Translations under genes and position numbers: made by a program
Shown: positions 1-12,239 of the stretch, in pieces
Layout: each line of letters begins with the position of its first letter
Position numbering within the stretch: position 1 is the first letter of the stretch
From: Chytridium lagenaria
Lineage: Eukaryota > Chytridiomycota > Chytridiomycetes > Chytridiales > Chytridiaceae
Length of the DNA stretch: 64,000 nucleotides
NCBI GenBank assembly: GCA_025449115.1
Contig: JAHLKC010000048.1
Coordinates: 184,126 to 248,125, forward strand
Direction of reading: 5' to 3'
The notes under the pieces: model-generated
Seen by the model: only the letters and a program-made list of their open reading frames with translations
Database searches by the model: none
What the model was told of the DNA's origin: nothing

Positions 1-3000
1 GTGGACATGTGGTGCAGCTTTGGACGTGTAGTAATTACTATTGGTATTTGAATCATGAAGTGTCATGTGAAAAGAGTCGAGTGACGTCTTTTGTGTGGGA
101 TACGGAAGATGCGTTCAAGATTTACGTCTCATTTGAACGTAAGCGCAATAATGCTCCTTTTTCCTAACTTGCCGTAGATGGACTCACGCGCGTGATAACT
201 CTTTTCGGGGATGTGTATGTGCCTTTTCGAATGGGGAGACGTGTCCCAAGACTGTTGCTGTTGTAGATGGGACGAGAGTGTGTTTGACACCGTTTCGGGT
301 GGCGAATGTGCCGCCGCCTATGTGCGCCGCGGAGATTAAGGATTTGCCCGGGACGGTCCAGGGCGTTGCACTTCGCAATGGGGAGAAAGGAGACGATGTG
401 GGTGTTTTAATGGGGCGCGGGGACGTGAAGCTTTTTAGGGGGTCTGCAGGCTTTGACGTGCCAAAAGAGTTTAAAGCTTTAGGTAAGAGCAGGTTCTCGC
501 GCTTGTTATCCATACTGACGGGAGTCACTTTAAGGATTGAATTGGACTCTGGAGTGTTTGTGAGACAGATGGTGTGGAGTAGTGAGGAGAGGATATATTT
601 GGTTGCGTCTTATGAGGGTGTGGATGATTATCTGCTGAGGGTGGATGTTGAGACGGAGAGTGGCGGTGTGGTTGTACCGAAAAAGGTTGTGGTGCCTGGA
701 GCTGACCTTGGAGTGAAGAGGTTGTCTTGTTTACCGGATGAGGGGATTGTGCTTGTTGAAACTGTGGATGGAGGCGTTAACAGAGGTGAGGGCTTCTTCT
801 TCGCGATGGTTTTCATTCGAAATGGGGATGTGCGCCTGAACTGCTTATTAGTTGATGATGACAGCGTTGAATTCGTTACGCTGTTTCCAGAACCCTGCAC
901 CTGGATCTCGGGTTATATGTTTAACGAAGAGGTGAGATTCTCCTATTTTAATATTTACTTAAACCCGTTCAGCCAGCAGTCATCGGCCTGTCAGACCGCA
1001 ACCGTCTTTTTTTCAACGAAAAACTAATTGCCTCCGACGCCACCTCCTTCACCATCCATAACAGCTACCTTATTTTCACAACACTGACACATGTTGTCCG
1101 TTTGTTTCGTTAAATGTGGCCTCATCAGGTTTAGTGACATAAGCTTTGATGGCGTTGTTAAATCGACGTTTTAGGGGAAGTGGCTGTAAGCCCGCCTTCA
1201 AGTTCTGCGTTTGATGAGAGTTTTAGGAGAGTTGAAAGGGGTGCAAAGATTGTGGTATCTGTGCCTTTTGATACGAAGCTGGTGTTGCAGGTTTTGGAAT
1301 GGTGCTTTCAATGATTTATTTTTTATAGATGCCGCGTGGGAATCTTGAGACTGTGCATCCTCGTGCTCTTGTGCTGTCCGTAGTAAGAGCGCACCTTGAA
1401 AGGTTGGAGTACATTCCATTATCATCGTACTTAAACACTTATATCTTCTCAGGAAAGACTTTCTTAACGCGTTCCTCCTTTGCCGCAAACATCGAATTGA
1501 TCTAAATATCTTGGTGGATCATCGACCTGACATTTTTTATGAGAATGTGGATGATCTTGTAAAACAAATTGGAAACCCGGATTATTTGAACTTGTTTATC
1601 TCGAGTTTAAAGTAATTTTTACAATTTTTTTCTGAGAGTTAATGTGACTTTTAGAGAGGATGATGTTTGCGTGACTTTGTACTCGAATAAGGAGGTTGTG
1701 AAGAAGGACGAGGACGGGGAAAAGTAAGCACATTGCTTCTTTAAGGCATAAGCATGCTGGTTCTAATATTTGTTTCAAAATGATTTTTCTCAGAGTTTCC
1801 AAGATCAACTCTGTCTGTGAAGCACTTCAAAAATCTCTTATTTCTAGCGACGAACGCAAATACATGACGTCGATTCTCTCTACAGATGCAAAGAAGTCGC
1901 CCCCAGATTTGGAAAGTGCCATGTTGAGGATTAAGGCTTTGAAAGGTAATTTTTTTCGTTTAAACGTTGCGAAAGCAGGATGATTAACCCTTTAATACAC
2001 CTAAAGCTTCATCTGCCGCTGACGCCGAGAAAGCTCTCAAATACCTTATCTTCATCGCCGACGTTGACCGTCTTTACAACGTCGCACTCGGCATGTACGA
2101 TTTCTCTCTAGTTCTTCTTGTCGCCCAATTCTCCCAAAAAGATCCAAGGGAATACCTTCCATTTCTATCTGAGCTCCGTGAATTGTCCATGTACAAGCAA
2201 CGGTTCCGGATTGACGATCACCTTGAGAGGTGGGAGAAGGCTCTGCAGAATTTGGTCGCGTTGTTGAGGGAAGGGAAGGAGGATGAGGAGAAGTTGTTTG
2301 GTGAGGTGCTGATGTATTGCGGAAAACATGATTTGTTTCCGAGTGCTGTCAAGTTGTTTAAAGAGGATAAGGAGAAGTTGCCGGTTTGTTCTCTTTTTCC
2401 TGTTCTTTTTGCCATGAAATACTTTAACGGGTGATGTTGACTAAATATCTTGTTATCTTTTAGGCTGTACTCAGCGCTTATGGGGACAATCTTAAGGGCA
2501 AGGCCAAGTTTGAGGAAGCTGGTTTGGGTGGGTTATTGTGTTTTTCAAAGAGTTCCAGTCGCACTTTTCTGATATCTTCTACGTAGTCTATTATATGGGC
2601 AACGAAAAGGCAAAGGCCATTGAATCTTACACTTTGTCCTTGGTATGGGTGGAAGCACTTAGCATTGCTCAGGAGATTCCGTATACTTCAAGTGAAATTG
2701 AGGAGTTGGCAAGGGATCTTTCCAGTGAGTGGCTTTCTTTATTGAACTTGAATTCTCGAATTATTCTTAATATCAATTAGGCCAATTGGATGAGGTGCAT
2801 AGATATAAAGAGGCTGCTACCGTTCTTATTGATTATGGGTCGGATATCTATGGAGGTGTAAAAAGTCTCTTGAAAGGGTCAGAGTGGATGGAGGCATGGC
2901 GGATCGTAAGTTTATTTTAAATGGTTACTGATTAGATTTTAACTTAATTTAGTGCCTCTCACATCAACGTAACGAACTTATTGAGGAGGTCGTGAAGCCT

Positions 3001-3928
3001 GGTATCCTTGAAGGTAAGCATTAGCAGATAGAAATTTATTAACAGATAATTTAGGCTTTGAGGCATTAAAGGAGGACATCACTACAATGAGAGACACTTT
3101 TGTGAAGCAAGCAGCCCGTCTTAAAGATGTACGTGAAGAAATCGCACGTAAAAAGGCTTTGGCTGAGTCAGGGAACACGACCCTACACTTGACGCCATTG
3201 AAATGATGTCGGACACATCGTCGATGGCTACGTCGCGGCTAACAGGACAGACGGGTGCCGGATCAAGGTTCACCGGGTTATCGTCACGAACTGGAAGCAC
3301 TTATACGAGTAACCGGTCCAAGACGAGGAGGAAGCACGAGAGACGTAGGAATGCAGGGGCGAAGGGGGGATTTATGAAGAGGAGTTTTTGGTTAACACTT
3401 TGAATGCTGCGGTAGAGAAGTCGAATGGTTTAAGACGTGAGTTCGTTCAGTTTCTGTTTCTCTTCAAAGCCGGTATAGCGGGCATCAATTAACATCCCTT
3501 TGTTTTTAAACTAGTGGATGTGAAGAACCTTGTAAAGGCATTAATGCATTTCAGCTACATGGATGAAGCTATTGAGATCCAGTCATTGTTCTCTTCAACA
3601 CTCGACGTGCTAAAAAAATCCATGAAGGGTGTCTTTGATAACCTACCTAAGGTTTGAAGTTTTTATTCTTCTTATTCCTGTAGCCTCATATTGATAATAT
3701 TTTTTCTTGCCGCAGCTGGTGAACTCACTGGAAGAAGAAAAGATTAGACTCATGTCAGAGGCTGGCTCTCTTCCCAAGCCTGCCCAAGCTAACGCGTGGC
3801 CGTCGAAACACCCTCAATCGTCACTGGATGAACAGCAGAATGCTGAGGGATCCAAGTGGGCCGTCAAGTTTGCGACTCCAGTGGCGTTTTCCGATGCATC
3901 GTTTGGATTTGATTTCCTTCAAAGATGA
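1..3928 (+). CDS. ELP1: Elongator complex subunit 1 (ELP1/IKI3), 5' end outside window
   Basis: Scaffold subunit of Elongator, which modifies wobble uridines of cytosolic tRNAs. The window opens inside the N-terminal WD40 region: the first exon reads VVQLWTCSNYYWYLNHE in the frame used by the ELP1 family, then VAVVDGTR and VPPPMCA follow. The C-terminal helical/TPR half is spread over about ten short exons, including DVDRLYNVALGMYDFSLVLL and GSEWMEAWRI. The basic tRNA-binding patch SKTRRKHERRRNAG lies near 3317-3360. The protein ends at 3926-3928 after DASFGFDFLQR. Two one-base breaks are visible, at about 3170 (GGG where GGGG restores frame) and about 3366 (a run of six G). Both sit in conserved text and probably reflect sequence error. 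About the first 400 residues are missing to the left. Identification is firm; exon edges are approximate. Confidence 0.93.
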
Positions 3929-4156
3929 AGTTTGCGCACTTAATAAATGAAAGAAAGGGTTTAATCGCACTTTTTGCAGCCAGTTGCACAATAAAAATAC
4001 AAATCAACCTTGGACGTCTCCCTGTTGACTCCCCCAAAAAATGATGGAGAGCGACCGATATGATCTTTCATCACTGCTCGCCCAGTTCCCGGCGCCACCT
4101 TTCCATATCCCTCCAACGGACATGACACACAGATCCCTCCGCATTTTCGTCAAAAG

Positions 4157-6799
4157 ATGACCTGGGCGGCGAATAAGACCAACCCTCTGCATGACCTTTC
4201 ATCGGATCCCAACTATCGTGACGACGATGAAAGACATTACGACGATAACAACTCTTACGACCCTCAGGGGGGTAATCAAGCTGGTGGCGATCAAGGCTGG
4301 AATGCCAACCCTGACTACAATGATCAACGTCAAATCAAACCCACATTAGGGTCCGGAAACCTTCTCCAACTCCCGCAAATGAGCGACAGCAACTGGAGGA
4401 TCAGTGTCAGTTCCTCTATCATGGGCGATGGTAGTGGTGGAAACGAAAACCTCTATCCTTCAAAGGAAGTCGTCAATCGCCTCGCAAGAGCCTCTATCAT
4501 GTCATTTGGTCACGCCAACGTAAACCGCGCATCTATCCTCATGCCAATTACTCCTCGCGCCCTCCTCGGTCGTGACGCCCCTCCACTCCCCACAAACCGT
4601 TCCCCACAACCCCGCATCCTTCCAGACCCCAAACCCGAGGCAGAAATCAACGACCCCCGTTTCTCAACCGCATCATCCGTCTCCACCTCATCTCAAGTCT
4701 ACGGTCGTCCTCCGCAGGGTGGACCGATGCAGCGAATGCATGTTGCACCACCTCGTTCACAGTTTCCTAGGGACGCAGGGAGGGTGCCGGCTGGGTTGCA
4801 ACAGTTTCGGCAGGAGAAGGAGGAGGAGGAGCAACGTCAGATTCATAGGATGAGCGCGCAGATGGCTGGGAGTATGAATTTAGGAGGTATTGAGGAGGAG
4901 CAGGCTGGGAATGGGGGATGGGCGGCGAAGAAAGATTTGGAAGGACCGACTGGATTTGAATTGTTGAGGAGGTATGGGTTGGGGGTTCTTTGTTCTGGTT
5001 ATTTACTGTTTTTTGTGTTTAGAGCAATCCTGAGTCCGGGTGCGCAGATAAATCAGGCAAGTCTGTTTCAGTACATTAAAAGCCTTTCATCTGTGGAGCT
5101 TGGGAAATTTCAACGAAAAATTCATGCTGGCGCTTTGCGTAAGTTTTCATGGTATCTTTATAATCGTTAACGTTGAGCTGGCACAAATTTAGAAATTAGA
5201 AACAACGTAACATACGCGGCGATTGAGGTAAGATTTATCAAGAGAGTGTCCTTGTCATGGGCTCACGTTTTGTAGGTTGACAGATACATCCTTGATTTTA
5301 AAAGACACCCGCAAAGATTGGGGTATCAGTGTCGGATACGTTGACTTTGGTCTCAAAATGTGCGATATTTTCAGTACTTTATCTCTGCTAATGTGATTTG
5401 CCAGCCAACGAAGCGAGGTTTCGCTTCATAACAGAGCCTGCCGATTCAAGATTTCAAATTACAGTTGACCCGCCTTCTGGAGTTTTAAACGTGAGTAACA
5501 CGTTTCACTTTATTTTTTTGCGCATAGTGTATTCATCAGTTCTATGTTGAAACAGATGCAAGGATTGATGCTAGAGTACGTTACTGTCACGATTACAATG
5601 AAAGCACCAGTTGATATCAACACGGTCGTGATTTTAGAAATCGATGGTGAGCCTTTGAATTATTTTGGTGTCCTAATCTATAATTTACCATGCAGGGGGC
5701 TACCGTCACTACCTCCTTGTCCGCCCTGTCACCGACGTCACCCAATCCACTGCAAGCCCTCGTCTCCAAAAACTCCCAGACCCTCAACCCACGTCTCAAC
5801 CCATCGTTCCCCAACAACAACCCGCATCCTACGATTCAACACCCAACACATCACCCTACACCAACACCTCCCCTGCGACACCCTCTGTCGTATCGCCTCC
5901 TGTCACCAAGTTCAGGGAACCGCCGCAAAGGAGCAGGTCGCAGCCTAATCTGAATGCGATGGAAGTGGATCTTGTAGAAGATATGATTATTTCGGGATTC
6001 CCGCATCGTGTGCCGAGGGAGTTGGCGTTGCTGAGAGGAGCTTTGATGGCGCGAGAAGGGTAAGACTTTCGGTTTTTCCTTTTTAATTTTTTTTTTTTTT
6101 TTTATTTTTTTTTTTTTAGAATTGCCGCTGAAGGTGTCTTTGAGGATCAAGGGGATCCTAATGAGGTCGAAGCCATACGGAACCGTCTGAAGCAGGGTCA
6201 ACCGGTTGGCAGCACAGATCCATACGCCATTTCTACATGTATAAAGGTAAATATTTTTATTGACATCTGTTTCTTATAACGTTAGATGTTTTTCAAAGAA
6301 TCCCAGCATCCTTTGCTTGCTGAAGTTCCGAGTTACTTGATACTTGGTGCGTATGATGAGGAGAGTGCCTGGGAGGCGTTAGGAGAGGCATCGCAGAGGA
6401 CGTTTGAGTGAGTCAACTGATTTTTGTACTTAGAGCCAAATCTGATGATTTTCGTAGCGTTATTACGTGGGTGCTTGATCTGTTGGCGGATGTTGTGTAC
6501 TATGAGGCTCAAAATGGAATGGGGGCGAGAAATATATGTATGTTTTTGGTTCTCTTTTTATTCTCCTTTTACTGCATTGACGGTGAGTTGGTGTGAATGC
6601 ATAGCTAACTCTCCATATTTTTTTGTGTTTCCTTTCTCTTCCATTTATTTTCATAGGTAATGCGTGGGCACCTGTGTTGTACTGCAATGTAGGTCCTCAG
6701 AAAGTCGACCAGATGGGGTTTATGCAAGTTTCCATGCAGTTACCCCCGTTTCTGGGGATGCTGCTAGCACGGCGTATGATGGAGCTTGATGAGTTTTAA
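4157..6799 (+). CDS. ASH (MSP-like) domain plus RhoGAP-like domain protein
   Basis: About 700 residues. The N-terminal 270 residues are hydrophilic and Pro/Asn/Gln-rich. A beta-sandwich region follows (YVDFGLKM, FRFITEPADSRFQITVDP, LEYVTVTITMKAPVDI, GYRHYLLVRP), resembling the ASH/MSP-type domain found before RhoGAP in OCRL/INPP5B-like proteins. The C-terminus (about 5990-6799) has the RhoGAP pattern: FPHRVPRELALL, IKMFFKESQHPLLAEVPSYL, ARNICNAWAPVL. The catalytic loop reads EGVFEDQGD and lacks the arginine finger expected there, so GAP activity is doubtful. Introns are short; one at about 6062-6120 is mostly poly(T). Translation may begin upstream at 4041: that frame gives a natural 38-residue leader and joins this one if one A is missing in the AAAA run at about 4152. 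Domain assignment is by eye; a targeting or scaffold role at membranes is inference. Confidence 0.62.
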
Positions 6800-7954
6800 A
6801 TGGTTCACTATTAAAAAAAGATTGATGCGCATGAATGTCAATGATAAGATGTTTGGGATGTGTCTTTATCTTGTGTATGTTGATTTATGGATGATTTTGG
6901 ATCGCTTTGGGGGGCACTGGTGAAATAAACGCGTGTTTGTTTTTAAAAATGTTTACGTTTTGCAGGTTCCTCATTTACTGTCTTGATGTATGGGAACGGG
7001 GCTTGTGGTTTTTTCTTCCCGCTATACTATACAGTACCTTTAAACCAGAATTGAATATGGGGGGTCGCATTTTGACTTTTTGGAGAGTAAAAACCTCAAT
7101 AGACGCTATTCCGCAATCCAATAGTTCGTTGTTGGAAACCATGGGCTCCTTTAGATGAGCGAACGTGAAAAAGTCAAAAAGTCCATGATGGCGACGTGCA
7201 TTATGAACTAAGACGTGTGTTCACGTCACATACAACTTGAATTTTTGATGATAAAAGAATATTGTGCATACAAAGCTTACTTAACATCAACGTCCAGTCT
7301 GGGTTTTCCCAAAAAAACAATGAGGATATGATGGGGTCTGATGAATGGGTTACGTAGGAGACGTTGGCGGTGTGGAAGAAGGGCTACACGCGTTCTCGAG
7401 TCCGAGAAAAGAAAGGTACATGCCAAACTCGACCAAAAAAATAATAACGCCAAATATAAATATAGAAAACGCGCGTATTGACGGATGCGATGTAAAAATG
7501 CTTTTGTTTTATTACAAGTGAGGGAGGACGGTGACGCGGCTGATGGACGAGTTTGCAAAAAGAGGTAAAAGGGAAAAGCGGGGGGGGGGGAACAAATGAA
7601 ACAACAAACACGAAATCACAAAGGCAGAATCCATCATGCAAAAACAGCAACAACAACAGGTACAAAAAAACTATAATATAATGGTACGAATATAAAAACT
7701 GGCAAAAGCCCCCAAAAAAAACAGCAGAATAAGAGTGCGTGGAGTGGGGGGGGGGAACGATGAACAAAGGTGTGTAGTAGCTGGCTTTTTGTGAATAGTG
7801 TCAGATGGGTATGTTTTGTTTTTTTTTTGTGCGGTTACGTGTTTTTGACTGCTTTTTGATTAGTGTTCGCCCTTAACGTCAGAGTTGCATTTGAACTCGT
7901 TAAACTGAAAGCAAAGAAATGTTATAATGTGTTTATGCAGACGAAAAAGTAGAT
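6800..7954. other. Intergenic region, no supported gene
   Basis: Convergent 3' flanks of the RhoGAP-like gene and the bZIP gene. AT-rich with several G or T runs (for example 7578-7590 and 7745-7757). Open frames here are short, low-complexity and without recognisable domains. Confidence 0.6.
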
Positions 7955-9070
7955 TTATAGGATATGTAATAGATTGTTTACCTGAGGGGAGGCTATAAAC
8001 GATTGTATCATGTTACAGCGGCATTGACGATGAAGCAAAAGTTGATTTTTAAGCAGCAGCACTTCATCCTTTAATTGTCCGACAGTGATATGGAGTTCCT
8101 TATTACGCTCAGAAAGTTCCGTAGACTTTTGCTCCAATTCTTGCATCCAAAGCTTCTTTTTTTGTCGACACTTTGAAGCTAATGCATTTACAGTTAGCGT
8201 GGAAAGCCAAAAATAATACAAAGGAAATAGTTTTTCATCCAACTCCCCCCACAAAAAAAAAACATTTAAAAAAATAAGCTCACCTGCGACACGGTTACGC
8301 TCAAGAAACTTTTTTCTCTTATCATCCTCTCCCTCCTCCTCTCTCCCAGCCCTTTTCCGCTTCCCCAACGCCTTTCCGTCCGAACCCGAAGCATCGTCTC
8401 CATCCTGTGATCCATCCGATGAAGGCGTCGGTGTTCCAAAAGACTGAGACCGGCCCCTCGAGCTCAGTGCCGAGGGTTGAGAAGGGGTTTTAGCTGGGGG
8501 TGTGAGTGATGCTGGTGATTCGGAGAGTCGTTGATTTTGGCTCGGTTCTCGTTTGTGGAGTGTCACGGAGGTGGCTGAGAGCGGAAGCGGCGGGGGAGCC
8601 GTTGGAGATGCCACCTGGGATGGTTATGTGGTTGGGTTGGGAGGATGCGTTGTTGCCGTTGCTGTTGTGGTTGTTGGTTTGAGGGTAAGGTTGGTACGAG
8701 TAGTCCTTTTGTTGCATGGAGTGAGAGTCATTGGAAATGGGCTGAGATGCAAAGCTTGCTTCAAAAGGGTTGACATCTCCATTTACCAGCCGTGTGAGAG
8801 GACCTTTAGAAGACGAAAAACGAAATGGTAAGAAAAGATAAAGGATACAAGGTGATGGTATGCAAATGCAGAAACGATTTCTCTACCTGGGGCAAACTTG
8901 ACATTGGACACCTCCATGAGCAGTCTGTTTGAAGAAGGCAGTGGGTCTGCATTGGCATGACCTAATAAAGTGTTTGATTTATTAGCATTCATTAAAGAGT
9001 GGTAGGAGTGATGTTACAAACAGAGGTGGCTGTTGGTAAAAGGAAACATACCATGTGTTGACGCTTGCAT
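7955..9070 (-). CDS. ATF/CREB-type bZIP transcription factor
   Basis: Sequence-specific nuclear transcription factor. The basic region KRKKFLERNRVAASKCRQKK is split by an intron after the NRVA segment (about 8170-8283). The leucine zipper follows with heptad leucines (WMQELEQKSTELSERN, QLKDEVLLLKNQLLLHRQC). This is close to the ATF2/Atf1 pattern, including the ending LLLHRQC. The N-terminal exons encode a DVNPFEASFA motif like the NPFE motif of fungal Atf1 proteins, then an Asn/Gln/Ser-rich activation-like segment. Start is placed at 9068-9070 (MQASTHG, donor directly after). Between the NPFE part and the bZIP part the frame changes once near 8500-8600, next to a CCCCC run, so one base is probably wrong. 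By family such factors act in stress or cAMP-linked responses; the target here is unknown. Confidence 0.85.
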
Positions 9071-9119
9071 GGTGGTGATTCCACCACCACCACTTCCTCT
9101 CCTCCTCCCATTAACATCC

Positions 9120-9960
9120 TTTTTGCAATGACTGTATTAGTTTAACAGTCCGGTACTATTAAGAAGGGAGAGAGAGAGTGTGTGTGTGCCAATGATGGTT
9201 GAGAGCGCTGCAAGTGGGATGAATGATGTGATTGTGATGTAGTGCAGGGTGTATGTGGTAAACAAATGTAGTCTAGTCGTAGAGGTGGTTGGTAGAATGA
9301 AACTGGTTATGTCCTTTGAATGATGTATGAGACTAGGTGGTGTTGCCGCAACGTTCCTGATGCTTTTTTGATATATCTCTTTACTTTTTTGTCACTTGTC
9401 GTGTGGGGTAGGGGTGTGTGTGTGTGTGTGTGCGAGTGTGTGAGTGTGTGAGATGTTGATGACTGATGACGTTGACGACGATGATGATGACGATGATGAT
9501 GACGACGTTGTGTGAATGGACAAAAAGGAAATTGGGGGTTGGGATACAGTGTGGGTGGATGGGTGTGTGGGGGTAATATTGTTATAATTAGTGAATTTAA
9601 TTAATAATATATTATTTATTTTCCTCATCAAGCAAAAAAAGCGATGACGAAATCTTTATTATATTTAAATAAATATTTATTTATTTATTTATTTATTTAT
9701 TGATGAAAATAAAAAAGAAAAAAGAAAAAGATTTCAAACATGTGACTATTTTATATTTATTATATAATTCATTTAATAATTATTCATATTAATGGATTGA
9801 CATGGATGTGATACAACCCACCTGCCTGCCGTTACTAGAGCTTTATTACTTACGTCACGTTATACTATTTAGTGTGACATTATATTATATTATACTAATT
9901 CTTTTATTTTAATAGTAATGAGTATATTCACAATGCATATAGATTATAGAGAGTATAGAG
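9120..9960. repeat. Microsatellite-rich, AT-rich intergenic DNA
   Basis: Holds a (TG)n tract at about 9413-9432, GATGAC/GACGATGAT repeats at about 9470-9505, and an (ATTT)n tract at about 9670-9702. It lies between the bZIP start and the end of TMEM138. No gene is seen. Confidence 0.8.
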
Positions 9961-9961
9961 T

Positions 9962-10794
9962 CTATGATGAGGATGATTGATGCATCTTTGCTCTCAACCA
10001 TGGACTGTCCTTGTAGTATCTAATTAATGATATTATTAATATATATATATGTATAAATAAGGTATATCAATATATATATGATGATGATGACTTACTTTGG
10101 ATCACACAACCTTGTAATGGCTCTTTTGAATGCATAATACTGAGGTATCGATGCTAATCCATTGTATAATTATAATTATATAGAGTGGGGGTTATAATGA
10201 GTTAGAAATCAATTAATTAATAAAAATAATAACAGTAACAATAACAATAACAATAATAACAATAATAATAATTACCAAATCTGAATATGGTATACGCTGT
10301 TTGGTAATGGCTTGTCCATGGATCACATTTATCATTGTTGCATCTCAATATCTCTGGCTAGCATCACATATTAGTATTCATTAAAATAGAAAGAACAATA
10401 TAAAAGAGAAAAATTATTTATATACATACCACGCCTACTCCTCGGCATCCAAGCAGTAACATGTGGTATGCTCCAATAGCCAGCAAATGCCCTCGAAACT
10501 CTTTAAACATGATCTTGACCATCCCCGCTCTGAACGGATACGTGTGTGTGAAGCGGACAAAGAGGATGATGGTGTTTGATGCTAGGAGAATGTATTGGAC
10601 TCTTAATGTACCAAACAACCCAACCATAAAGAGGGTTTAGAAGAAGAAGAAGAAGAAGAGAAAGGCGAATGTAATTGTACTTACAGGTAGGATGATATGA
10701 CATTCACATTCACATGCCTCAGGCTGTCTGCAAACAATGTCAAAAAGAGGTCTGCACTGAGTAATAGGAACTGGATGATGACCATCCGATGCAT
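9962..10794 (-). CDS. TMEM138: TMEM138, ciliary transition-zone membrane protein
   Basis: Predicted 159-residue polytopic membrane protein; the animal protein is 162. Five exons join cleanly: 10685-10794, 10430-10601, 10276-10357, 10096-10153 and 9962-10019, all with GT-AG introns and matching phases. Segments line up with animal TMEM138: MVIIQFLLLSADLFLTLFAD, NTIILFVRFTHTYPFRAGMV (NIIIIF and FQAG region), MFKEFRGHLLAIGAYHMLLL, YYAFKRAITRLCDPKYYKDS and WLRAKMH. Hydrophobic stretches support about four membrane segments. In animals it acts at the ciliary transition zone and is linked to ciliopathy. Its presence points to a flagellated zoospore stage. The start codon at 10792-10794 opens the first hydrophobic segment. 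No frameshift is needed, which is unusual for this window. Confidence 0.9.
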
Positions 10795-10893
10795 GGGGGC
10801 TGCATATCTGTACATGGATTTCTATTTATTGTTTTGACCTTTCCAAAACATCTCTCAACTTGTCAGCCATTCCTGTTATACGTCTGTGTAACA

Positions 10894-11996
10894 TTATCCT
10901 TTTTGACATGCTCCAACTCCTCTCCGAATGTATTCTCGAGAAATAAAGTCTGCTGAACGGATGGGCTCAGGTGTCCTGAATTTGCTTACAGCAAACGTCA
11001 ATTTTACTGCAGTCTCTACCGATATTCGATGGCCTTGTATGTTTATGTTTGGTTTTTTGCGGGGGGTTTGGATAAAAAAAGTTGGTGAGTTTGAGCGAGA
11101 AAGCATCCATTTAGTGGCATAAAGCAAGTACCTTGAGAGACAAAAATAGGATTGGCGCTGTCCTTCGTAGTTCTGACAGCCTACCAACAAAAAAGAAAAA
11201 GTGTCAGTCCAAAAACTTATTTCAACAATGGTTTTAATTTAGCTTACCGCTCCATACACAAACCCGGACTTTCCAACAAGCGGAAACCAAGAACGCGCTC
11301 CCGTTAATTTATTCTTGGATTCCAATTTAACCCCATCCATATTCAATCCATCATCCGCAATCGTCAAAAAATTCTTGCCAATACCAATTGCAGGGATCCC
11401 ACTAACCAACCCAACATGGCATCCTAATCCAAATCGTCTCGGATGAAGAGCACCATTCCCGTCAATAAACAGCACCTTTACAGAAATTAGTGTCTGCCCG
11501 CGTTAATCAGCGAGAATGCAAAACAAAAAACAAAAACACCCCACTTGCGGCTTGAGATCAGGTCGACTTGAATCCAGTAGTTCAAGAAGTCGTAATAGAA
11601 CCTTGAGTTCTCGGAATGCGAGGAAACCAGGGATGTAAGGTTCTTCGAGCACCACTTCCTCACATTCTTGGTGGATCAACTTGATTAATTAGGGTGAGTC
11701 ATGGACCGGTATTCAAGTTTACCGTGAGTTCCGGAAAACTGAGAATAGAGAGACATCCAACAGCCTTCATTGTCCCTTCCACAAACGATACATCCATTCC
11801 AGCAATCAAATTAAGACCTTCCCATTTCCCAGAGACTTCATCGGGGACCCCAAAGTCAAGATCATCCGTAAAAACCACTCTATCTCTAAGCTCATCTTGG
11901 ATACTAGTAAAAAGGAAATGAGGATATGAGCATCTACACGCAGCGGGAGAGATTATCTTACCTTATCCATTCCATTCTCTTTGCTTCCTCCTCCAT
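10894..11996 (-). CDS. Endonuclease V (inosine-specific nuclease)
   Basis: Cleaves one phosphodiester beyond inosine in RNA or deaminated bases in DNA. All hallmark blocks are present in order: LIAGMDVSF (first catalytic Asp), SFPEL, EEPYIPGFLAFRE (catalytic Glu and the PYIPGFL strand-separating wedge), VLFIDGNGALHPRRFGLGCH (second catalytic Asp), IPAIGIGKNFL, GHRISVETAV and the C-terminal EPIRSADFISREY. Six exons; the first is short, 11962-11996, coding MEEEAKRMEWI. Start chosen at 11994-11996 because it keeps the frame into the second exon (SIQDELRDRVVFTDDLDFG). Length is close to the eukaryotic family. It faces ZW10 on the opposite strand across about 250 bp. Confidence 0.92.
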
Positions 11997-12239
11997 CGCT
12001 CACTGATTTCTTCAGAAATGGTTTAAATTCTTTGGCAAAGGTCGTCTGTCTCTTAATGTTGCTTGACATCATCAAAAATCAAGTGTTGCAAAAGGTTCGA
12101 GAGTCCGGACAAAGATGCAGTTGCCATTTGAAGACCGACTCGAGACGGTTGAGGTTTGGAATCCATCCACCTTTTCACATGATGTGTACACTGAAAAGCT
12201 AAAATCATCCTAGACTAAGGTTCATTTGATTGTCAAGAG

